A stretch of 64,000 nucleotides of DNA from UBA11524 sp963590165 (GTDB taxonomy: Bacteria; Bacillota; Clostridia; Christensenellales; Aristaeellaceae): positions 62,001 through 126,000 of the forward strand of contig CAVANO010000045.1 of the NCBI GenBank assembly GCA_963590165.1, written 5' to 3'. Under the pieces are notes generated by a model. That model was not told where the DNA came from. It searched no databases and worked only from the letters and a program-made list of their open reading frames with translations. Made by a program: the position numbers and the translations under genes. Shown piece by piece: positions 53,522 to 61,195 of this stretch (positions are counted from its first letter, which is position 1; each line of letters opens with the position of its first letter).

Positions 53522-53532
53522 GTGGAGGTATT

Positions 53533-55419
53533 ATGAGCAGGATTGACTGGGGAGAAAAGCTGGAGCTGAAAATCCGCATGCTGCCTGAAAGCCCGGGCTG
53601 CTACCTGATGAAGAATCAGGAAGGTGCCATCATTTATGTCGGTAAGGCGGTCAACCTGAAGAATCGTGTCCGTTCGTATTTCCGCGATACTGAGCATACG
53701 CCGAAGGTTGCGGCGATGATTTCGCACATCGATGACTTTGAGATTCTGCTGTGCGAGAGCAATCTGGAGGCGCTCTGCCTTGAGTGTAACCTGATTAAGC
53801 TCCATAAACCGTATTACAATATTCTGCTGAAGGATGACAAGCATTATCCGTACCTGCGCGTCAACCTGAAGGAGCCGTTTCCGCGGCTGACGCTTGCACG
53901 GCGCATGGAGAAAGACGGCGCGAAGTATTTCGGTCCGTACATCGGCGCGACAGCAGTGCGGCAGGTCATCGATGCGGTGCGCGGCGTGTTTCCGCTGCGG
54001 ACGTGCCGCAAGGAACTGCCGCTCAAGACACCCTGTCGGCCGTGCGTGAATTACGAAATCGGCAAATGCCTCGCACCGTGTGCCGGAAAATGCACGGAAG
54101 AACAGTATTGGGACATGATGGATGGCGTGCTGGCGTTTCTCGGCGGCAATTATAAGCAGGTGCTTGATGTGCTCAATGCGGAGATGATGGACTACGCTGC
54201 GAAGATGCAGTATGAGCGCGCAGCTGTTGTGCGCGACAAAATACGCGATGTGCAGGGACTGATGGAACGGCAGATTGCGATTCAGACCGACCGCAGCGAG
54301 CAGGATATTATCGCAATTGCGCAGGACGGCATGGATGCCATGGTGCAGCTGCTCTACGTTCGCGGCGGACGGATGGTCGGCGGCGACCATTTTACGCTGA
54401 CGCAGGAGGGCAGCGAACCGCCGGGCGAGGTGCTGGCGGAATTTATGACGCAGTACTATCAGGAAGGCAACCTGATTCCGCGGCACATCCTCGTGCAGGA
54501 ATTGCCGGACGGCATGCAGGAACAGCTGGAACAGTGGCTGCGGCAGCAGAAGGGCGCAGCAGTGTCGCTTGTGACACCCAAGCGCGGTGAGAAGCACGAG
54601 CTGGTGCTGCTTGGCGTGAAGAATGCCAAGGATGCGCTGGAGAAGCGCAACGCGAAGGCAAGCATCCGCGAGGAACGCACTGTCGGTGCGGCGGCGGCGC
54701 TCGGCAAGGTGCTTGGGCTGCCGAAAGCACCGCGGCGCATCGAGGGCTACGACATTTCCAACACGCAGGGCGTGCTGAGCGTAGCAAGTATGGTGGTGTT
54801 TATTGACGGCGAACCGGCGAAGAAGGAATACCGGCATTTTCGCATCAAAACGGTTGAGGGTGCGAACGACTTTGCCTCCCTCAATGAGGTGCTGGGAAGG
54901 CGCTTCAAGCACGGCTTGGAGGAAAAGGCGGAACGCGAGGAGCAGGGCTTGCCTGCCATCGGCGGCAAATTTTCCGATCTGCCGGATTTGGTGCTGATTG
55001 ACGGCGGTCCGCAGCAGCTGCGGTTCGCGCGTCAGGCACTGCTGGATATGGGCGCGGATGTCGCAATGTTCGGTTTGGCGAAGAAGCAGGAAGAAATCTT
55101 TCTGCCTGACCGTGAAGAACCGATTTGCCTTGACCACCATACGCCGGAACTGCACCTGATTCAGCGCGTGCGTGACGAGGCGCACCGCTTTTGCATCACG
55201 CATCACCGCGGGTTGCGCGGCAAGGCGAGCATTCACAGCCAGCTTGAGGACATTCCAGGCATTGGCCCCAAACGCCGCAAAGCACTGCTGACATCGTTCG
55301 GTTCCGTGAAAGCCATTCGCGAGGCAACCTATGAACAGCTGACAGCCGTGCCGGGCATGAATCAGGCATCGGCACAGGCTGTACTGAAGTGGGCGGAAGG
55401 TCAACAGAATAAGGCATAA
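53533..55419 (+). CDS. uvrC: Excinuclease ABC subunit UvrC
   Basis: Makes both incisions in nucleotide excision repair with UvrAB. 628 residues: GIY-YIG nuclease (residues 10-95; PGCYLMKNQEGAIIYVGKAV), Cys-rich region (CRPCVNYEIGKCLAPCAGKC), UVR motif for UvrB (KMQYERAAVVRDKIRDVQGL), RNase H-like 3' nuclease (GYDISNTQG, VLIDGGPQQL) and tandem HhH (IPGIGPKRRKALLTSFGS). Immediately preceded by a strong terminator, so transcription must read through it or be conditional. Confidence 0.96.
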   Translation: MSRIDWGEKLELKIRMLPESPGCYLMKNQEGAIIYVGKAVNLKNRVRSYFRDTEHTPKVAAMISHIDDFEILLCESNLEALCLECNLIKLHKPYYNILLKDDKHYPYLRVNLKEPFPRLTLARRMEKDGAKYFGPYIGATAVRQVIDAVRGVFPLRTCRKELPLKTPCRPCVNYEIGKCLAPCAGKCTEEQYWDMMDGVLAFLGGNYKQVLDVLNAEMMDYAAKMQYERAAVVRDKIRDVQGLMERQIAIQTDRSEQDIIAIAQDGMDAMVQLLYVRGGRMVGGDHFTLTQEGSEPPGEVLAEFMTQYYQEGNLIPRHILVQELPDGMQEQLEQWLRQQKGAAVSLVTPKRGEKHELVLLGVKNAKDALEKRNAKASIREERTVGAAAALGKVLGLPKAPRRIEGYDISNTQGVLSVASMVVFIDGEPAKKEYRHFRIKTVEGANDFASLNEVLGRRFKHGLEEKAEREEQGLPAIGGKFSDLPDLVLIDGGPQQLRFARQALLDMGADVAMFGLAKKQEEIFLPDREEPICLDHHTPELHLIQRVRDEAHRFCITHHRGLRGKASIHSQLEDIPGIGPKRRKALLTSFGSVKAIREATYEQLTAVPGMNQASAQAVLKWAEGQQNKA

Positions 55420-55422
55420 AAA

Positions 55423-55460
55423 CAGCGGTACGGTGACATTCGCCATCGTACCGCTGCTGT
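55423..55460. terminator. Bidirectional terminator between uvrC and the flavoprotein gene
   Basis: CAGCGGTACG (55423-55432) pairs perfectly with CGTACCGCTG (55447-55456); CTGTTTTG follows on the right and AAAAA precedes on the left. Confidence 0.85.
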
Positions 55461-55472
55461 TTTGCCTTGGAA

Positions 55473-57725
55473 TTACTTGTTGGATTTGTCGATCGCCTTC
55501 TGGAGCGCTTCCTTGAAGGCATCGCTGGTGATGGTGGCACCCGTCACGCCGTCAATGTCAGCGGACTGTGCTTCGAGGGCTTCCTCAACCAGCTTTTCGA
55601 GCGCGACATCGCCGATGCCGACAGTCTCGTTCGCAATGAGCAGGTCAATCGCGGTGATCTTGCCTTCTTCAACGGTGATGGCAACCTGAATGGCACCGCC
55701 CATGCCGTTGTCGGAACGACCGGTGAACTGATTGTCCGCCAGCGCTTCCGCAGCAGGAGATTCAACGGCAGTGGTCTCTTCGGTCTCGCCTTCAGCGGCC
55801 TTCTCAGCCAGTTCAGCAAGCTCAGCCTGCTTCTGGGAGTTGGTCATGGTCTTCGTGCTGCCGCCGCGGTTGTCGAAGTAGGAGATGCTGTCGGTCTTAG
55901 TCAAGTCGTTCGTCTCGTATTCGGAGGCGTACTCGGCGCTCAGCTCGGTGCTGGCAGTCGCGAAGCCGTTCTCGTCAACAGAGGCAGCAGCGCGGCCTGC
56001 GATGTAACCGGAGGTGATCACGCGGCCCAGACCATGGACATGCATGCCGCCAGCAGATTCGCCGGCTGCGAACAGGTTCGGGATCAGGTTGCCGTCAAGG
56101 TCAACGACCTGCATGTTGCCGTCGGTACGCAGACCAGCCAGCGTGTCGTGCAGGTTCGGGGTTGCCCAGACGCAGTAGAACGGACCCTGCTCGATCTTGT
56201 AATCGAGGTTGGTGCGTCCCCAAGCCTCGTCCACACCGGTCTCGACAGCCTTGTTGAAGGCTTCGATGGTAGCGGAGAGGATTTCCGGATCCATCTTGAT
56301 GTTCTCGTAGTACTTGTTGACAACCTTTTCAGCCAGCTCTTCGATGGTGTCAGCCTTGAAGGCATAGCCGTACTCGTAGTCGAGCGCGTTGTCAACATCC
56401 CAGTCGTTGCGTTCCACAGCCGCCTGGTCGAAGATTGCCCACAGCGGACCGCCGTAGCATTCCGCATTGCCGTCGCCGTCCGCATCGATGAATACGGAGC
56501 ACAGCGCAGTCTCGAAATACTCATAGCTCTTGGGCAGGGAACGGGAATTCTCCAGCAGATCCTCGTTGCCGGGGCGCTGACCAAGCATGTTCACGACGAT
56601 CATGCTCTTGTAATCCGGGACGATACCGCGGGTACGGACGAGCTTCCAGACCTTCGAATTCTCATCGAAGCCGTTGCCGTAGCCGTACTGGGTACCCATA
56701 CGGGCAGGAGCGACGATGGAAGCACCAGCATCGGAGATGTAGCCGGCCACAGAGCCGAGCGCAGCACCGATCTTCATGGCAGCGAGCTCACCGGAAGCGT
56801 CCTGATCAGAGAACGGCATGCCGGCTAGACCGTCGAATTCCGGACCCAGGCGCGGGTCGATCATCGTGCGGAAGGTCACGTTGCCGATGGAGCCGCCGGT
56901 CGCGATGATGACAGCCTTGTTTGCTTTGACGTTGATGGTTTCCTTGGTGCAATCGATGTTGCCCTCGGAGAAGTAGCCGGTCAGGGGCTCGGTTTCGTCC
57001 GGCAGGATGGTGGGCGAGTAGCTCGCCTGAATGCCGACGACGTTGCCGGTGTTGTTATCCGTACGATAGATGGAGTCCATGTGGTAGTTCATCAGGAACT
57101 GAACGCCCTGGTCGCGCAGGGACTTCTCCATCGGGCGGGTCACGCCGATACCGTTGTTCTGACGGCCAGTGATGTCGTTCACCCAAGCGGTCGCGTCGAC
57201 ATACGTCATACGGGCGATGCCGTCTGCATCGTAGCCGCCGTCACGGTAGTAGGAACGAACCATGGGCTCGATGTCCTGCACGATGACGCCGTTGTCGAGG
57301 ATGAACTCATACGCCTCAACCATGGCGTTTGCCACGGAGCGGACGACTTCGCGATTGTTGTAGCGGGAGTCGATAAAGCCGCGCGTATGGTCATAGTAGT
57401 ACAGGTCAGCAGAGTCGACGATTTCCCAGGTCTGCTGGGAGCTCGTGCTGCCGCCGGAATGCAGCTGGCCTTCGGACACAGCCGCGTGGCCGCCGCAGTC
57501 ATAATTGGCTTCCACAACCAGCACGGAAGCGCCGTCAGCAAGCGCTTTCAGGGCTGCAGGAAGGCCAGCGCCGCCGGCACCAATGACGACGACGTCCGCC
57601 TCATAATCCCACTCGATATCATCTTCCGCCAGCGCAGTGGACGCAACGGGCGTAACGAGGGTGAAGAGGCAGGTCAATGCCAGCGCAAGCGCCAGCAGTT
57701 TGGAGAAGCTCAGCATCTTCTTCAT
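55473..57725 (-). CDS. Exported FAD-dependent reductase with C-terminal FMN-binding domain
   Basis: 750-residue flavoprotein of the fumarate reductase/flavocytochrome c family. A signal peptide (1-34, ending STALAE) sends it outside. The FAD Rossmann motif is VVVIGAGGAGLPAALKAL (46-63); NLFAAGESAGGMHVHGLGR closes the FAD domain. A low-complexity Glu/Ala linker (about 625-660) leads to an FMN_bind domain with DGVTGATIT near the end, where Thr731 should carry covalent FMN added by ApbE. Such enzymes pass electrons to small organic acceptors (fumarate, urocanate, others). The acceptor is unknown here; no apbE or cytochrome is adjacent. ATG 57725 follows AAAGGGG. Monocistronic. Confidence 0.85.
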   Translation of the reverse strand: MKKMLSFSKLLALALALTCLFTLVTPVASTALAEDDIEWDYEADVVVIGAGGAGLPAALKALADGASVLVVEANYDCGGHAAVSEGQLHSGGSTSSQQTWEIVDSADLYYYDHTRGFIDSRYNNREVVRSVANAMVEAYEFILDNGVIVQDIEPMVRSYYRDGGYDADGIARMTYVDATAWVNDITGRQNNGIGVTRPMEKSLRDQGVQFLMNYHMDSIYRTDNNTGNVVGIQASYSPTILPDETEPLTGYFSEGNIDCTKETINVKANKAVIIATGGSIGNVTFRTMIDPRLGPEFDGLAGMPFSDQDASGELAAMKIGAALGSVAGYISDAGASIVAPARMGTQYGYGNGFDENSKVWKLVRTRGIVPDYKSMIVVNMLGQRPGNEDLLENSRSLPKSYEYFETALCSVFIDADGDGNAECYGGPLWAIFDQAAVERNDWDVDNALDYEYGYAFKADTIEELAEKVVNKYYENIKMDPEILSATIEAFNKAVETGVDEAWGRTNLDYKIEQGPFYCVWATPNLHDTLAGLRTDGNMQVVDLDGNLIPNLFAAGESAGGMHVHGLGRVITSGYIAGRAAASVDENGFATASTELSAEYASEYETNDLTKTDSISYFDNRGGSTKTMTNSQKQAELAELAEKAAEGETEETTAVESPAAEALADNQFTGRSDNGMGGAIQVAITVEEGKITAIDLLIANETVGIGDVALEKLVEEALEAQSADIDGVTGATITSDAFKEALQKAIDKSNK

Positions 57726-57751
57726 AACATATACCCCTTTCATTGATTTGC

Positions 57752-57771
57752 TCATTTGCTTGTGCAAATGA
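57752..57771. promoter_or_regulatory. Perfect palindrome in the flavoprotein leader
   Basis: TCATTTGC-TTGT-GCAAATGA, an 8-bp perfect inverted repeat about 11-30 nt downstream of the predicted transcription start. It could be a repressor operator or an RNA hairpin; no T-run follows. Confidence 0.5.
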
Positions 57772-57787
57772 ACCCTTTCCAATTTCC

Positions 57788-57816
57788 ATGTTAACACTTC
57801 GTTTATAAATTGTCAA
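57788..57816 (-). promoter_or_regulatory. Strong promoter of the flavoprotein gene
   Basis: Minus strand: TTGACA (57816-57811), 17-nt spacer, TAACAT (57793-57788). Perfect -35. Confidence 0.8.
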
Positions 57817-57941
57817 TGGACAAGTAAAAATAATGGTGATAAAATCTGCAATATTAGCGAATGCAAACTTGAAATTTACCATTCCTTTCGGTGCTTTTTT
57901 CGGAAAAGATGCTCAGACGGTAAATATTTCGCCAAATGTGA

Positions 57942-57970
57942 TTGTGTTTTTCGGAAAAGTAGGGTATAAT
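57942..57970 (+). promoter_or_regulatory. Promoter of the receiver-like/SPFH operon
   Basis: TTGTGT (57942-57947), 17-nt spacer, TATAAT (57965-57970); ATG 39 nt downstream of the -10. Confidence 0.78.
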
Positions 57971-58008
57971 GGTAAAGCACTGATGTATTTTATGATGGAG
58001 GCTGAAGG

Positions 58009-58809
58009 ATGTACAAGCTTTTGCTGGCAACGAATGATCCGGCAATACAGGAGTCTTTTCAGGCAGTGAAATGGGAGAACCTGGGCTTCCGTGCGCCGCG
58101 TATCGCTGAAACGGTGGCAGATGCACTGGAAAGCCTGAAGAATCATCATGTGGACGCAATCGCCATCGGGCTGCCGAAGGAGCAGGATGATCAGCTGGTG
58201 GAAGCGTTGCTGGCGCAGTACCCGATGCTGCCGATTATGGCAGTGAGCACGAAACCCGGTATTGTTGAGGGCTACGTGGTGGAACTGAGGCGGCTGCTCG
58301 GGCGGATTTACGCCGATGTCAGCAATGATGCCTTCACGACCGAGGATCTGCTCAAGGAGTGCCGCCACGAATTTTTCCGCGCACTGATGGACGGCAAGAC
58401 CGGCTCCAAGGAGGATGTGCTCCGTCAGCTTCGTCTCGTCCGCAGCAAGATGGATCCGGCAAAGCCCTGCGTTGTCGCGGAGCTGGAAATCCCTGAGGAC
58501 AATGACTTCCTGCGCGGACGCTGGCAGTACGGCACGGAGCGCCTCGAAGTGGCATTGAGGAACATTTTCGGCGTAGAGGTGCATGGGCTGCGTATTCTGG
58601 CATGCGTGCTGCCGGGTGACCGGATTGTACTGCTCGGCTGCCCGATGCTCTTCCATGATGGCCCGAATGAGGATGAATCCATCACCGGCATTATCGCGCA
58701 GCACGTGCACGACAGCATCGAGCATGTGGACGAATACATGGGCATCAACCTTCAGATTACCTCCGTCCGTGTGCTGCCGAATCTGGCGGCTCTGGCGGAT
58801 CGGCACTGA
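58009..58809 (+). CDS. Receiver-like protein without phospho-acceptor Asp
   Basis: 266-residue cytoplasmic protein. Residues 1-105 resemble a response-regulator receiver (KLLLATNDPAIQESFQ, DAIAIGLPKE, MLPIMAVST), but the phospho-acceptor site reads AIAIGLP without Asp, and the acidic pocket is TND. Residues about 135-262 resemble the middle domain of YesN-type AraC regulators (AELEIPEDNDFLRGRWQYG, DRIVLLGCPM), but there is no helix-turn-helix C-terminus. So it looks like a truncated, phosphorylation-independent relative of YesN regulators. It starts 39 nt past a good promoter; the SPFH gene follows 24 nt later. Confidence 0.6.
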   Translation: MYKLLLATNDPAIQESFQAVKWENLGFRAPRIAETVADALESLKNHHVDAIAIGLPKEQDDQLVEALLAQYPMLPIMAVSTKPGIVEGYVVELRRLLGRIYADVSNDAFTTEDLLKECRHEFFRALMDGKTGSKEDVLRQLRLVRSKMDPAKPCVVAELEIPEDNDFLRGRWQYGTERLEVALRNIFGVEVHGLRILACVLPGDRIVLLGCPMLFHDGPNEDESITGIIAQHVHDSIEHVDEYMGINLQITSVRVLPNLAALADRH

Positions 58810-58833
58810 GATCACAAACAAAGGAGGAACAGC

Positions 58834-59994
58834 ATGGGCATTTTTGACAGCATTGGCAGCATCGTCCGCGGTCAGCTGATTGACGTGATCGAGTGGACGG
58901 ACAACTCCAGCAACACGATCGTTCATAAGTACGACATGAACGGCAAGGAAATCATGATGGGTGCGCAGCTGACTGTCCGCGAGAGCCAGGTTGCGATTTT
59001 CGTTAATGAGGGCAAGCTGGCGGACGTGTTTGAGCCCGGCCGTTACGAGCTTTCAACGGCGAACATGCCGATGATGACTGCACTGCAGTCGTGGAAATTC
59101 GGCTTCAACAGCCCATTCAAGTCTGATGTGTATTTCATTAACACCAAGCAGTTCCTGGACTGCAAGTGGGGAACGACGAACCCTGTTATGATGCGCGATG
59201 CGGATTTCGGCATGATCCGTCTGCGTGCGTTCGGCGTGTATTCCTTCCGCGTGGCGGATCCGGCGGTAATGCTGCGCGAGGTCTTCGGCACAAGTAGCGA
59301 GTACACGGTCGAGGACTGTGCAGGACAGCTCAAGCGGACACTCGTGTCCGGCCTGTCTGATGCGATTGCGGAAAGCAAGTTGCCGGCGCTCGATCTCGCG
59401 GCAAACTACGATGAAATCGGCGAGTACGCGCTTAAGACGATCAATCCGCGTATCGAGAAACTCGGTCTGACGCTGACGTCCTTTGTGATTGAGAACATCT
59501 CCCTGCCGGAAGAAGTTGAAAAGTCCATGGACAAGCGCACCTCGATGGGTGTGCTGGGTGACATGAACAAGTACACGCAGTATCAGGCAGCCGAGGCGAT
59601 GCGTGAAGCGGCGAACAACTCCGGCAGCATGGCCGGTGCGGGCGTCGGCATGGGTGCAGGCATTGCGATGGGGCAGATGTTCTCCCAAGCCTTCCAGCAG
59701 GCTTCGCCTGTTTCTTCTGCTTCGCAGGCTTCGCCTGTTTCTTCTGCTTCGCAGGCTTCGCCTGTTTCTTCCACTTCGTCTGTTTCTTCTACTTCGCCCG
59801 TTTCCTCTGCTTCTGCGCAGAATGGGTCTGCCAAGGGCGGCTTCTGTGCCAATTGCGGTCAGCAGCTGACGGCAGGGGCGAAATTCTGCCCGAATTGCGG
59901 TCAGAAGCAGGAAGTATCGGATGTGTGTCCGTCTTGCGGTCAGAAGATCCAGCCCGGCGCTCGGTTCTGCGCAAACTGCGGTCAGAAGCTGTAA
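58834..59994 (+). CDS. SPFH-domain protein with zinc ribbons (YdjI/virion core protein-like)
   Basis: 386-residue cytoplasmic protein. SPFH/band-7-like domain (about 20-245; VIEWTDNSSNTIVHKY, ESQVAIFVNEGKLADVFEPGRYEL, SVFVIENISLP-type strand FVIENISLPEEVEKSMDKR), a Gly/Ala/Met stretch (260-285), a repetitive Ser-rich linker of QASPVSSAS units (about 289-330), and two C-terminal zinc ribbons (FCANCGQQL...FCPNCGQK; VCPSCGQK...FCANCGQK). SPFH proteins oligomerise; YdjI in Bacillus works with PspA-type membrane stress proteins. No PspA gene is nearby. RBS AAAGGAGG. Confidence 0.88.
   Translation: MGIFDSIGSIVRGQLIDVIEWTDNSSNTIVHKYDMNGKEIMMGAQLTVRESQVAIFVNEGKLADVFEPGRYELSTANMPMMTALQSWKFGFNSPFKSDVYFINTKQFLDCKWGTTNPVMMRDADFGMIRLRAFGVYSFRVADPAVMLREVFGTSSEYTVEDCAGQLKRTLVSGLSDAIAESKLPALDLAANYDEIGEYALKTINPRIEKLGLTLTSFVIENISLPEEVEKSMDKRTSMGVLGDMNKYTQYQAAEAMREAANNSGSMAGAGVGMGAGIAMGQMFSQAFQQASPVSSASQASPVSSASQASPVSSTSSVSSTSPVSSASAQNGSAKGGFCANCGQQLTAGAKFCPNCGQKQEVSDVCPSCGQKIQPGARFCANCGQKL
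59698..59814 (+). repeat. In-frame 27/18-nt repeat in the SPFH gene (locus C of a dispersed family)
   Basis: Three 27-nt units start at 59698, 59725 and 59752, each opening with CAGGCTTCGCCTG (hairpin CAGGC-TTC-GCCTG) and continuing TTTCTTCTGCTTCG; two 18-nt units follow (59779-59814). It contains CACTTCGTCTGTTTCTT at 59773-59789, matching the core of repeats at 11466 and 28865. Encodes QASPVSSAS. Confidence 0.85.
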
Positions 59995-60026
59995 TCTGTT
60001 GCTATCTGCGATTATAACGCCAATTT

Positions 60027-60065
60027 AAAAGGAAGCTCTCCGGAAAAAGGGGAGCTTCCTTTTTT
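60027..60065. terminator. Bidirectional terminator between the SPFH and SSB-like genes
   Basis: AAAAGGAAGCTC (60027-60038) pairs with GAGCTTCCTTTT (60052-60063), with T-runs on both sides. Confidence 0.88.
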
Positions 60066-60075
60066 ATGTGCCTGA

Positions 60076-60798
60076 TTATTCCTCGTCATTGCGCCCGAAA
60101 GGATTGACCTGCACAGGCTGCGACACCTGCGTCTCCTCGGGATGATAGACAAACTGCACGGGCTGCGGCGGCTGAACCGGCTGAGCATCCGTCAGCGAAA
60201 TGCGCGAAACAGACACTTCATATGCCGTCTTGGTGATGCTTGTTCCATCCGGCAGCTGCTTCTGGTAGGGACGAGACTGGAAACGTCCGAGCAGCGTGAC
60301 CTTTTCGCCGACATTGAGGCGACCGGCAAAGCGTGCGGCACGTCCCCACGTGATGCAGGGGATATAGTCGCTCTTGCCGTAGGAACGGTTGACGGCGAGC
60401 ATCAAGTCGGCAATTTCTCTGCCGAAAGGCGTAGTACGGTAGGACGGCTGCTTGCACAGCGAGCCGATCAGCAGCACCTGATTGGGATTTTCAACGGATT
60501 CCGGCGGAATCAGCCGCTGCGCGAATGCTGTCAGAAGCAGATGCCCTGTGCCATCGACCATCTTGTTGTAGCTACGAAGCTGCCCTTCCAGCGCGATGGT
60601 GCTGCCGGTAACGAGCGGGTCTCCCTCAATCAGCCGTTCGGAAACGGTAATCGGGAGCAAGTCCTCCGTGCCGGACAGACGAGGAACGACAATTTTCGTT
60701 GTGTAGAACTTCTCGCCGAACACCTCATGACTGAATACCGGGTCTTCCGCCAGAACACCGCTAAGATGCAGTGTGTTGTTGCTGTTAATCGATTCCAT
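60076..60798 (-). CDS. Single-stranded DNA-binding protein-like, twin OB domains
   Basis: 240-residue protein with two OB-fold halves. Residues about 8-100 are a divergent OB domain (LHLSGVLAEDPVFSHEVFGEKFYTTKIVVPR); residues about 105-205 are closer to SSB (NQVLLIGSLCKQPSYRTTPFG, LMLAVNRSYGKSDYIPCITWG, GEKVTLLGRFQSRPYQK). A Pro/Gln/Val-rich tail ends PFGRNDEE, and the acidic DDDIPF-type tip of canonical SSB is absent. So it is probably an accessory SSB, not the essential replication one. ATG 60798 is chosen for spacing from GGAAAGG; the ATG at 60804 is also possible. Confidence 0.8.
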   Translation of the reverse strand: MESINSNNTLHLSGVLAEDPVFSHEVFGEKFYTTKIVVPRLSGTEDLLPITVSERLIEGDPLVTGSTIALEGQLRSYNKMVDGTGHLLLTAFAQRLIPPESVENPNQVLLIGSLCKQPSYRTTPFGREIADLMLAVNRSYGKSDYIPCITWGRAARFAGRLNVGEKVTLLGRFQSRPYQKQLPDGTSITKTAYEVSVSRISLTDAQPVQPPQPVQFVYHPEETQVSQPVQVNPFGRNDEE

Positions 60799-60814
60799 TT
60801 GCATTCACCTTTCC

Positions 60815-60913
60815 TTAGCAGCAGCCTTCGTAAGCCTCCTCGCCCGTGCTGACCATCCGAAACCCATGCATGATCAGCCGCTGCCGCCCGTTATTCTTCA
60901 GCATCACATTCAT
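60815..60913 (-). CDS. Possible 32-residue small protein upstream of the SSB-like gene
   Basis: Small open frame ending ...GEEAYEGCC, 16 nt before the SSB-like ATG. Codon third positions are mostly G or C, as in neighbouring genes, although the surrounding intergenic DNA is A+T-rich. It begins MNVMLKNNGRQRLIMHGF; an internal ATG three codons later (60904) is an alternative start. It lies downstream of an extended -10 promoter (60945-60953). No clear ribosome binding site is visible. No family recognised; it could be a leader peptide or a chance frame. Confidence 0.35.
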   Translation of the reverse strand: MNVMLKNNGRQRLIMHGFRMVSTGEEAYEGCC

Positions 60914-60944
60914 AATAGTGAAGCGCTTACATTTTACCGCCCAT

Positions 60945-60953
60945 ATTATAGCA
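60945..60953 (-). promoter_or_regulatory. Extended -10 promoter of the SSB-like transcript
   Basis: Minus strand TG-C-TATAAT (60953-60945), a perfect extended -10; the -35 is poor. Confidence 0.65.
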
Positions 60954-61135
60954 TAGAAATATGACGATTGCCTGAATAAAATCAAAACAAATCGTGACAA
61001 TGCGGAAAAAGGGAAGCCAGTTCTTGAAGAACAGTTATAATCATATCATCTTTTTTGCTTTTTGCATAGTGGGTAACGGTGGGTAAAATGAAAAAAAGAA
61101 TGGAAAGAACGGCTGTTTGCTATTCCGAATCGCAC

Positions 61136-61168
61136 AAAAAAGCGGCATCTCCGGTGTGGAGGTGCCGC
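61136..61168 (-). terminator. Terminator of groESL
   Basis: Minus strand: GCGGCACCTCC pairs with GGAGATGCCGC (one G-T pair) and is followed by TTTTTT. Confidence 0.88.
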
Positions 61169-61195
61169 AGAAGGGATGAAACAGTTTTTTGCGGA

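Larger units (their letters stand above)
60914..61195. other. Intergenic region between the SSB-like gene and groEL
   Basis: Counting from the SSB-like start the gap is about 400 nt. It holds the small frame and promoter above, the groEL terminator (61136-61168), and between them a perfect 13-bp palindrome GTTCTT-G-AAGAAC (61020-61032) followed by a plus-strand TATAAT (61036-61041) without a good -35. No gene follows on the plus strand. Confidence 0.4.

Noticed and set aside
53473..55446. 657-codon minus-strand frame
   Set aside because: Antisense shadow of uvrC, covering almost exactly the same span.
61020..61041. Palindrome GTTCTT-G-AAGAAC with a plus-strand TATAAT, as a regulated promoter
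   Set aside because: No credible -35 and no gene downstream on that strand; a 13-bp palindrome alone is weak evidence.
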